From: Planctomycetia bacterium
Lineage (GTDB): Bacteria; Planctomycetota; UBA11346
NCBI GenBank assembly: GCA_005801395.1
Contig: SYDV01000394.1
Location: forward strand, 1-7,911
DNA: 7,911 nt
Reading direction: 5' to 3'
Positions 1 through 7,291 of this stretch are shown one piece after another. Position numbers and translations under genes: made by a program. Below the pieces are notes generated by a model. It made no database searches and had not been told where the DNA came from. It saw only the letters and a program-made list of their open reading frames with translations. Each line of letters starts with the position of its first letter. Positions within the stretch are counted from its first letter, which is position 1.

Positions 1-743
1 AACAAACCAATGGCATTGGATCCACCGCCAACGCAGGCTAATAAAAGATCGGGTAAACGACCTTCCTTTTTCAAGATTTGTTTCCGCGCTTCGCGACCAA
101 TAACGCTTTGAAAATCACGTACCATCATAGGAAATGGATGAGGGCCTAATGCGCTACCTAAAATATAATGAGTCGACTCAACGTTGGTTACCCAATCGCG
201 CAACGCTTCGTTAACAGCGTCTTTTAAGGTACAAGTACCTGACGTCACTCCGATCACTTCTGCGCCCAACAAGCGCATACGAAAGACATTGGGCTGTTGC
301 CGACGCATGTCTTCCGTGCCCATATAAATGTGACATTTAAGGCCAAGCAGAGCACACGCTGTTGCCGTGGCAACTCCGTGCTGGCCAGCGCCCGTTTCGG
401 CGATGATGCGTTTTTTCTTCAGTCGCAGCGCCAACAATCCCTGGCCAATCGCATTATTAATTTTATGCGCGCCCGTGTGGTTTAGATCCTCACGTTTAAG
501 ATAAATTTTCCGCTTATAGCGGTCAGACAATTTGGCCGCATAGGTAAGCGGGGTTGGACGACCGACGTAGTCGTGCAAGAGTTCAAAAAAGGCTTTTTTG
601 AAAGTGGGATCACGTTTGGTGGCTTGATAGGCGGCTGTGATTTCATCAAGCGCGGGAATCAAGGTCTCGGGGACATATCGACCACCATAGCGACCAAACC
701 GACCAGCGGCGTCAGGTAAATTTACAGCACGGGCGGCAGCCAT
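1..743 (-). CDS. trpB: Tryptophan synthase beta chain, C-terminus beyond the window (partial)
   Basis: TrpB condenses indole with L-serine to make L-tryptophan in a PLP-dependent reaction, working in the cytoplasm as an alpha2-beta2 complex with TrpA. The visible part is 247 codons of a family about 400 long. The PLP-binding lysine is K94 in HTGAHKINN, the catalytic glutamate is E116 in [11 protein letters not shown], and the PLP-phosphate loop GGGSNA is at 239-244. All three sit exactly 7 residues later than in the Salmonella enzyme (K87, E109, G232), so the alignment is without gaps. The N-terminal [12 protein letters not shown] is also typical. The start is ATG at 743, with AGGA 4 nt upstream (748-751); the ATG at 768 is out of frame. 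The gene lies 144 nt downstream of the DUF4954-like gene on the same strand. No trpF or trpC precedes it; whether trpA follows cannot be seen. Confidence 0.97.
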   Translation of the reverse strand, partial: MAAARAVNLPDAAGRFGRYGGRYVPETLIPALDEITAAYQATKRDPTFKKAFFELLHDYVGRPTPLTYAAKLSDRYKRKIYLKREDLNHTGAHKINNAIGQGLLALRLKKKRIIAETGAGQHGVATATACALLGLKCHIYMGTEDMRRQQPNVFRMRLLGAEVIGVTSGTCTLKDAVNEALRDWVTNVESTHYILGSALGPHPFPMMVRDFQSVIGREARKQILKKEGRLPDLLLACVGGGSNAIGL

Positions 744-887
744 GGGTTCCTCGCGAGGGGCACACCATGGCCTAATCGCAGAGGTTGTCAAAAGCACCAA
801 TCCAACCCTTGCTCAAGCACCGTCGATCACCTGGGATGAGACCAGCTTAGTTACCACCGTGCTGCTATTTAAACGGCCAGTTAAGGG
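744..887 (-). other. Intergenic leader before trpB
   Basis: This is 144 nt between the stop of the DUF4954-like gene and trpB. No coding region, terminator-grade hairpin or leader peptide rich in Trp codons is visible. A TTGACA hexamer on the minus strand (786-791) could be a -35 box, but no good -10 follows at 16-18 nt, so a separate trpB promoter is only possible. The heptamer GGTGCTT occurs twice about 25 nt apart, without a clear role. Read-through from the upstream gene is equally compatible with the sequence. Confidence 0.4.
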
Positions 888-2840
888 CTATTTAGCCGGC
901 GACAGCGCCACGCCTAACTTGACGATACGTTCTTCGGTACGACGGACACGTTCCCAGGCACTCGCGACGACCGGATCGTGGTCGGCCGTGGTATGGGCAC
1001 TGATATACCCAGGGATGATCCGTGCACCGCGTTCGTCATCGCGTGCCTTGCTCGATTGGACCAGTTCCGCGTTCTGGCGTTCAATGTCCAACAGCAATTT
1101 CATCCGTTGATTGAAACCGATACCAGGCAGCAACTGACGCGCGATGTCGTGCGCCAATTCACCCGAACCGGGTATCTGCAAATTTCCCTCTTGTTCGGCC
1201 AACATCACTCGCAAGCAATATCGTTTCAGCGCTCGTCCATAAACATCGATCGCTTTTATGCGCACTTCTTCGCGTAGGAAATTTTTTCCAATACCATCAA
1301 TGTCATCTTCCAGATAAACGCTTTTGGTATTGGTCACCGATAATAAGCGATCACGAGCGTCACGTACTTGGCGCATAATCTGCGGACGCAATACCTTGTA
1401 GTCAATCATATGGCGACGTGCTTGATCACGTTTAGCAAATTTTAATTCTGTACGCACCAAGCCATAGGCATTAGCAAATAATCCCCACGCCGGAATAAGT
1501 TCATTATAGGCGCGCGGCACCAGCCCCTGCGAATCACCTAAAGGTTCTGCTGGAACAGTAATTAAGCTAAAGGGAAAGCGCACACGCTGAGGAAGGGTTG
1601 AGACACCCATACTGAAAACGGAATACGGCGATTGGCTAAAGTCTGACGGAAATCGAATTGCGCAGCCTAAGCCATAAAAATTACCTTCGCCGGCCAATAC
1701 TTCTTGGTCCGGTGCGCGCCCGTTGTGATTAGAACCGACCATCGCGCCATACGCGATGTTGCCTTTACCTTCTGGCCAATATGCGGCAATTAATAAGCTC
1801 TGGTGATGAAAGCCAACGAATGGCCCAACCAAACTGGCGGTTACTTCACCTTTTGCGATCGTGGTATTTGGCCCAATCACGCTGCCGGACACGGATGCAT
1901 GTTCGTCAACCGCGCTGTGTTCAAGCAACGCCGATTGCCGCACAATACCATTTCCAGTGACGCGTACGCCCCATTGTAAAATGGAATCGCTCACCGACGC
2001 GCCAGCGCTAATCTCCGTCACTTCATCGGCTGATGATAAGACCGTAACATTCGTCAATTCCAACGCATGATCGATAATCGCATGGACACCGATATAAGCA
2101 TCGCGAATACGCTTAATATGTCGCACGCGCGCACGGCGGCGCACCCAACCAACGGGACTCGTCGCAATCGCGGCATAACGCTCAACCGCAGCGCGAACCG
2201 CCGCTTGTCCTTCGACATCGCCCCGTTCGCGGGTGACTAAAGCTGATTCGTCGATCGTCACTTCTGCCCACAACGGCACATCACGACCACCCGTTTCAAC
2301 ACAGAGCGGAATAAGTTGACCGACACCAAATCGCGCCGCGCCAGAACAAGTAATCGAACCCACATCAAATAAAACCGATTCACGGTCGATAATCATATTA
2401 GCCGCAAAGCGGACATTTTCGAGCAAACAATCATTGCCAATTTGACAATCAATCAACGTGCAATCGTAGATACCAGTCGCTAATTTAATGCCATCCTGCA
2501 CTTCAACTTCACCACCAAAACGTCCAAGCACGCAAGCACCGCGTAAATGAACACGACGAACGCGGAAAGCGTCGAAATCTTGAGCGACTTGGATTTTACT
2601 CCAATCATCGGCGCGACAACCTCGATCTTCCATGACCGCAATTTCTTCACGCGTCAGCGCACGCAATAATAATCCTAAGACATTATCGCGGCGTTTTGCT
2701 ACTAAACGTCCCGCATCGACCAACTCACTATCCTGACCAATCAACTCTGCTAACGAACTTAACGTGGTTGTTGGCGTACGAATGCCGGATAATTGTTGGA
2801 CGGTATCCGCAGGAACCGAAGTTTCAGACGCTTTTCGCAT
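888..2840 (-). CDS. DUF4954-like left-handed beta-helix protein of unknown function
   Basis: This is a 650-residue soluble protein with no signal peptide or membrane segment. Residues about 62-110 (LTREEIAVMEDRGC..DDW, then LRGACVLGRFGGEVEV) resemble the start of the DUF4954 family, which is also about 650 residues long. Two blocks of hexapeptide-repeat character follow: about 120-180 (IYDCTLIDCQIGNDC) and about 260-395 (ISAGASVSDSILQWGVRVTG, SALLEHSAVDEHASVSGSVIGP). These predict a left-handed beta-helix like that in sugar-nucleotide and acyl transferases. Conserved-looking motifs are ETGGRDVPL (182-190), GPFVGFHHQSLLIAAYWPEG (339-358), GSNHNG (369-374) and FPFSL (422-426). Residues 460-600 are charged and helical. 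The start ATG has AGGA 4 nt upstream. It lies 43 nt after nagB, so the two are probably one operon. The family name is from memory; the role is unknown. A link to amino-sugar or sugar-nucleotide metabolism is inferred only from fold and neighbour. Confidence 0.85.
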   Translation of the reverse strand: MRKASETSVPADTVQQLSGIRTPTTTLSSLAELIGQDSELVDAGRLVAKRRDNVLGLLLRALTREEIAVMEDRGCRADDWSKIQVAQDFDAFRVRRVHLRGACVLGRFGGEVEVQDGIKLATGIYDCTLIDCQIGNDCLLENVRFAANMIIDRESVLFDVGSITCSGAARFGVGQLIPLCVETGGRDVPLWAEVTIDESALVTRERGDVEGQAAVRAAVERYAAIATSPVGWVRRRARVRHIKRIRDAYIGVHAIIDHALELTNVTVLSSADEVTEISAGASVSDSILQWGVRVTGNGIVRQSALLEHSAVDEHASVSGSVIGPNTTIAKGEVTASLVGPFVGFHHQSLLIAAYWPEGKGNIAYGAMVGSNHNGRAPDQEVLAGEGNFYGLGCAIRFPSDFSQSPYSVFSMGVSTLPQRVRFPFSLITVPAEPLGDSQGLVPRAYNELIPAWGLFANAYGLVRTELKFAKRDQARRHMIDYKVLRPQIMRQVRDARDRLLSVTNTKSVYLEDDIDGIGKNFLREEVRIKAIDVYGRALKRYCLRVMLAEQEGNLQIPGSGELAHDIARQLLPGIGFNQRMKLLLDIERQNAELVQSSKARDDERGARIIPGYISAHTTADHDPVVASAWERVRRTEERIVKLGVALSPAK

Positions 2841-2883
2841 AGAATCCTAAGCGCAAAATTGTGGACGTGATTGAAAAGTAAAA

Positions 2884-3648
2884 TTATTTTTCGGCTTTGG
2901 CCAACGATGCTGCATCTAAACGTGACGCGGCGTCACGATCAGCATAAATGGTCAATTTAGGGTGCGTCAGCAACAAACTAGCGGGGACACTCGGGCCGCT
3001 ACGGCCTTCAACCATTTTGTGCAACGCATCGGCTTTACCTAATCCAGTTGCAATTAATAACACTTCACGCGCTTCTAAAATAGTAGCCATACCCATGGTA
3101 ATAGCCGTGTGGGGCGTTGATTCCAAATTCTCAAAGCGACTACCGTCACTTAAAGCCGCCAATGATGATGGAGTTAATGCGATAACGCGCATACGACTTT
3201 TGGCCAATGAACCCGGTTCATTAAGTCCGACATGACCATTGTGCCCGAGCCCCAATACGACCAGATCTAAACCGCCGCGCGCAGCAATAAGCATGTCCCA
3301 AGCTTTACATTCTGCTTCTAAATCTTTTGCGTCACCACGTGGCACGAAGGTTTGTTCCCCAGGAATATCGACTTGATTGAATAAATGATAATTCATCAGG
3401 TAGCGCGTACTGCGATGATCGAACGGGCTTAAACCAACATATTCATCAGTACCAAATGCTGTTACGTTGCGAAAATTAAATCCACCGCGTTCATGAAAGC
3501 GCTGTACCAAAACCGTATACGCTAGTGAACTCGTTCGACCCGCAGATAAACCCATTTTGATGTGAGGATTGCTTGCAATTGCGGCTGCCAAAGTGTCAGC
3601 CAAACGAATTGCAGCTGATTCCCGAGTATCTGCTAGAATCATCTTCAT
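2884..3648 (-). CDS. nagB: Glucosamine-6-phosphate deaminase (NagB family)
   Basis: NagB converts glucosamine-6-phosphate to fructose-6-phosphate and ammonia in the cytoplasm, feeding amino sugars into glycolysis. The 254-residue product (E. coli NagB is 266) carries FGTDEYVGL with the general base D68 (E. coli D72), GLGHNGHVGLNEPG with H139 and E144 (E. coli H143, E148), and TGLGKA with the late conserved lysine. Three deviations from E. coli stand out: the active-site partner D141 is N137 here; the phosphate loop reads SAGRTS instead of PTGGTP; and allosteric-site K160 is I156, while R158 is kept (R154). A non-allosteric enzyme is therefore likely. The start is ATG at 3648, because MKMILADT aligns with the E. 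coli N-terminus and AGGAG lies 10 nt upstream (3659-3663). An in-frame TTG at 3672 would put that AGGAG inside the gene. A related aldose-ketose isomerase or deaminase specificity is the main alternative. Confidence 0.87.
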   Translation of the reverse strand: MKMILADTRESAAIRLADTLAAAIASNPHIKMGLSAGRTSSLAYTVLVQRFHERGGFNFRNVTAFGTDEYVGLSPFDHRSTRYLMNYHLFNQVDIPGEQTFVPRGDAKDLEAECKAWDMLIAARGGLDLVVLGLGHNGHVGLNEPGSLAKSRMRVIALTPSSLAALSDGSRFENLESTPHTAITMGMATILEAREVLLIATGLGKADALHKMVEGRSGPSVPASLLLTHPKLTIYADRDAASRLDAASLAKAEK

Positions 3649-3756
3649 GTGAAAAAGGCTCCTGGTCGTCAAAAGGTTGTAGCGATCTTAGCTTTGTAAT
3701 CCATGTCTGAGGTGCGGTCTGCATTTTGTCGATCTACTCAGCCAATTAACCAACGA

Positions 3757-3785
3757 CGATCCCCTGGAAGATTTCCAGGGGATCG
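3757..3785 (-). terminator. Strong hairpin after gapA, probable terminator
   Basis: A perfect 13-bp inverted repeat, CGATCCCCTGGAA against TTCCAGGGGATCG with a 3-nt loop, lies about 50 nt past the gapA stop. In the minus-strand transcript it is followed by TCGTTGGTTAATTGG, which is U-rich but not a continuous U tract. Its position between gapA and nagB fits a terminator or an mRNA 3'-end stabiliser. It also lies upstream of nagB, so a role as an operator or leader element cannot be excluded. Confidence 0.6.
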
Positions 3786-3836
3786 AACAACGATCTACCG
3801 TAACCGGCAGAGCATAAGTATCAGCTAATGAGTTAC

Positions 3837-5185
<1,349 letters not shown>

Positions 5186-5365
5186 TTAGGTCAATTTAAT
5201 ATTGCGCACTTTTGGCAAGTTGAAAATCGAGCCAGGTTTGCCATCGGCTTTGGTTAAGGCCCAACGGCCTTCAAATTTTAAGCGTTCAATGCGTTCAGCG
5301 CGGCTGAGAACATTGCGATGTTTGGCGAAACCGCCCTGACTTCTGAAGGTACCATGGATGCTCAT
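5186..5365 (-). CDS. PVC-type small basic protein (59 aa)
   Basis: This 59-residue, strongly basic protein begins MSIHGTFRSQGGFAKHRNVL, continues SRAERIERLKFEGRW and ends with FNLPKVRNIKLT. The core pattern, RNVLxRxERI, then a short basic helix, then LPKVR, is that of the small basic protein family of Planctomycetes, Verrucomicrobia and Chlamydiae (I recall a TIGRFAM model, TIGR04137). To my knowledge its function is not established; the charge suggests contact with RNA or the ribosome, which is inference. The start is ATG with AGAGG 6 nt upstream (5372-5376). It lies 45 nt after lpxA on the same strand and before a hairpin, so co-transcription with lpxA is likely. It is below common length cut-offs and easily missed. 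Domain spacing and a good ribosome binding site make it a real gene. Confidence 0.88.
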   Translation of the reverse strand: MSIHGTFRSQGGFAKHRNVLSRAERIERLKFEGRWALTKADGKPGSIFNLPKVRNIKLT

Positions 5366-5410
5366 AAAAAACCTCTGATGAGAGATGCAGGAAAAAGCGA
5401 GGCGCGAAAC

Positions 5411-6313
5411 TTAGTGCGTGCCACCAGATTGCAAGCCGGGGTTACTAGAAGCTCGCGGGGTTTCACGGCGGGCAGGCTTGGCCGCCTTTCCACCCACCAC
5501 TGGCGCGCGATGCGCTTCACCACTGCGCCCCTTTATGCTGGTTTGGAGATGCTCTTCCAGCCAGGAGCACAACAAATGTACCGGATGCTTATCATCGACC
5601 GGAGTCGTTACGCGCACATCAGCCAGGGCTTCCGCAAGCGGTTTGCTACCACGATCGTGATATAACTGACGAAAAGCGTCGCGCACCGCCTGAATGTGTT
5701 CTTCTGACCAACCATCTCGACGCATACCAATTTGATTAATATTTCGCGGCTCTGCGGGATTGCCCTCAGCAATCATAAAAGGCGGCACATCGAAACGCAC
5801 GCCACTCATCGATCCAACCAGGGCCAATTGGCCAATCGTAGCGAAATGATGTAAGCCAACCATGCCACCAATAATAGCTTTACGACCGACTTTAATATGA
5901 CCCGCTAACTGCGTATTATTGCCAATAACCACGTGTTCCGCGATAATACAGTCATGAGCGACGTGAGCGTAAGCCATAATTAAACAATGATCACCAATTT
6001 CAGTTTTCATGCCGCCACTCGCCGTACCTTTACTGACGGTCACGGCTTCATGAATGCGACAATGTTGACCAATAATCGTTTCGCTATCTTCACCACGAAA
6101 CTTTAAATCTTGGGGATCGCTACCCACAACGGCGCCTGGAAAAATAATGGTGCCCGCACCAATGCGTGTGCGACCGTAAACGGTTGCGTGATTACGTAAT
6201 TCAACGCCTGGTCCGATAGAAACATTTCCCTTAACCACACAAAAGGGACCAACGATTGCTTCCGGATGAATTTCCGCCGAAGAGTCGACCACCGAAAGTG
6301 GATGAATAGGCAT
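5411..6313 (-). CDS. lpxA: UDP-N-acetylglucosamine O-acyltransferase (LpxA)
   Basis: LpxA transfers a 3-hydroxyacyl chain from acyl carrier protein to the 3-OH of UDP-GlcNAc, the first step of lipid A synthesis; it is a cytoplasmic trimer. Hexapeptide repeats fill residues 1-175, followed by the helical C-terminal domain (NPAEPRNINQIGMRRDGWS onward). The catalytic base is H120 in YAHVAHDC (E. coli H125). H139 and H155 match E. coli H144 and H160, and K71 in PQDLKF matches K76. S168 replaces E. coli G173, the residue that sets acyl-chain length. The 300-residue length exceeds the usual 262 or so because of a basic, Ala/Pro/Ser-rich tail from about 262. The start is ATG with AAGGA 9 nt upstream. 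No lpxD, fabZ or lpxB lies next to it here; the small basic protein gene follows after 45 nt and the gene upstream is divergent. Confidence 0.95.
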   Translation of the reverse strand: MPIHPLSVVDSSAEIHPEAIVGPFCVVKGNVSIGPGVELRNHATVYGRTRIGAGTIIFPGAVVGSDPQDLKFRGEDSETIIGQHCRIHEAVTVSKGTASGGMKTEIGDHCLIMAYAHVAHDCIIAEHVVIGNNTQLAGHIKVGRKAIIGGMVGLHHFATIGQLALVGSMSGVRFDVPPFMIAEGNPAEPRNINQIGMRRDGWSEEHIQAVRDAFRQLYHDRGSKPLAEALADVRVTTPVDDKHPVHLLCSWLEEHLQTSIKGRSGEAHRAPVVGGKAAKPARRETPRASSNPGLQSGGTH

Positions 6314-6388
6314 AAAAGGGAATCCTTTTAAGTGAGCCGTGGGTATGTAATTGGCAGTTTACTTTTGGCCACGAATGGTCCGTAACCT
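6314..6388. promoter_or_regulatory. Divergent intergenic region between lpxA and the transposase-like gene
   Basis: This 75-nt gap must hold the 5' ends of both divergent genes, so their promoters are probably compressed or overlapping here. I see no -35/-10 pair good enough to name. On the lpxA side, an AAAAGG-ATTC-CCTTTT inverted repeat (6314-6329) ends directly at the ATG and includes the ribosome binding site AAGGA. Confidence 0.4.
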
Positions 6389-7291
6389 ATGAATGGCAAA
6401 GGACATGGTCAAGTTTCATTTTCATTGTCTGACATCGAATTGATGATATTCACCAGCATGCCAATCATACGAAAAATGATGATGGGACCGCCGCACACCT
6501 ACGTGGTCCAAGCTGAGACCACCCAGGCGACTCCTCTTTTTGACCATGATGAAACTGCGTATTTTCTTCACTTAATTGAAACCATTCGCAAACCTTTTGA
6601 TGCTCGAATATTCGGCTACCGCATCACGCCAACTGGTTTTTACCTTATTTTACGTCATATCGCCGTACTCAATGACTCAGATGAACACGTGCGAAAACGT
6701 TGGCAAAGCATGGGCGGCAGTCCGCTCACGCCGCTGCCGCGCATCAAACATCGTTTCACCAGTTTGGGTGGATTCATGCAGACCTTGCTGCAGCGATTCA
6801 GTCGTGATTGGAACAAACGCCATTCTCGACGCGGTCATCTGTGGGCCAGTCGTTATCGTGCCTGTCTGTTAGCAGATGACCTCGCCTTATTGGCCAGTGT
6901 AGCCTGGGCGGAACTAATTCCCAAACCGAGAACCACGTTCGTCGCCACCAGTGCGAGCATGAGTGTGGTCGCAGAAACGCCGATTGGATTAACTCCACTC
7001 CCCTTACGACTCGGCCCCGATGGCTCGTGGTATACCGCCGATGAATCGCCACCCGGTTTGACCCCCCTGCGAGATGCGCAAGTTAACGCGTTATTCACCA
7101 CTTTTGCCCAAGGCATTTCACCACAAGATCTCACTCGCTATGGCACGGCTTTATGTCATGGCTGGGCCTTCGGTCGTCCTGATAGCCTGTCCCAAACTGT
7201 CTCGCGACTGTCACGCGTTGGCGGACGTGGGCGTAGCCGGCAAATTCACGATTTAGATGATCAACTAGGACTCTGTGGCGTATGGGGATGA
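6389..7291 (+). CDS. Y1 (IS200-like/REP-type) transposase homologue lacking catalytic residues
   Basis: This 300-residue protein keeps the order of conserved segments of the Y1 single-strand transposase domain: PHTYVVQAETTQATPLF (35-51), a helix YFLHLIETI, a strand GYRITPTGFYLIL (76-88), then GGFMQTLLQRFSRDWNKRH (127-145) and GHLWASRYRACLL (149-161). It ends in a GWAFGRPDS...GRGRSR tail like RayT proteins. Active members read MPNHFHLLL at the HUH site and carry Tyr in RRYxxxFNRRH. Here the two histidines are G83 and Y85 and the tyrosine is F137, so DNA cleavage by this mechanism is not expected. The frame is intact, which argues against simple decay. The ATG at 6389 has no clear ribosome binding site; M19, M24 or M30-32 could be the true start, since homology begins near residue 35. 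The stop overlaps the queG start (ATGA). A DNA- or RNA-binding role is inference. Confidence 0.8.
   Translation: MNGKGHGQVSFSLSDIELMIFTSMPIIRKMMMGPPHTYVVQAETTQATPLFDHDETAYFLHLIETIRKPFDARIFGYRITPTGFYLILRHIAVLNDSDEHVRKRWQSMGGSPLTPLPRIKHRFTSLGGFMQTLLQRFSRDWNKRHSRRGHLWASRYRACLLADDLALLASVAWAELIPKPRTTFVATSASMSVVAETPIGLTPLPLRLGPDGSWYTADESPPGLTPLRDAQVNALFTTFAQGISPQDLTRYGTALCHGWAFGRPDSLSQTVSRLSRVGGRGRSRQIHDLDDQLGLCGVWG

Noticed and set aside
742..1277. Plus-strand open frames opposite the end of the DUF4954-like gene
   Set aside because: They are antisense to a well-supported gene, overlap each other and show no recognisable domain or ribosome binding site.
3649..3672. TTG start for nagB at 3672
   Set aside because: It would place the AGGAG motif inside the gene and add 8 residues that the family lacks; the ATG at 3648 fits better.
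5318..5665. 115-codon plus-strand open frame opposite lpxA and the small basic protein gene
   Set aside because: It is antisense to two genes with clear family motifs; its sequence has no family character.
6798..7134. Minus-strand open frames opposite the transposase-like gene
   Set aside because: The plus-strand frame has coherent homology over its length; the reverse frames are shadows.
7282..7287. queG start at the ATG at 7282
   Set aside because: Possible, but the ATGA overlap at 7288 is the usual coupled arrangement; the difference is two residues.
6389..7291. A complete insertion sequence
   Set aside because: I see no terminal hairpins, IS200/IS605-type ends or accessory tnpB, and the catalytic residues are gone, so a gene call without a mobile-element call is safer.
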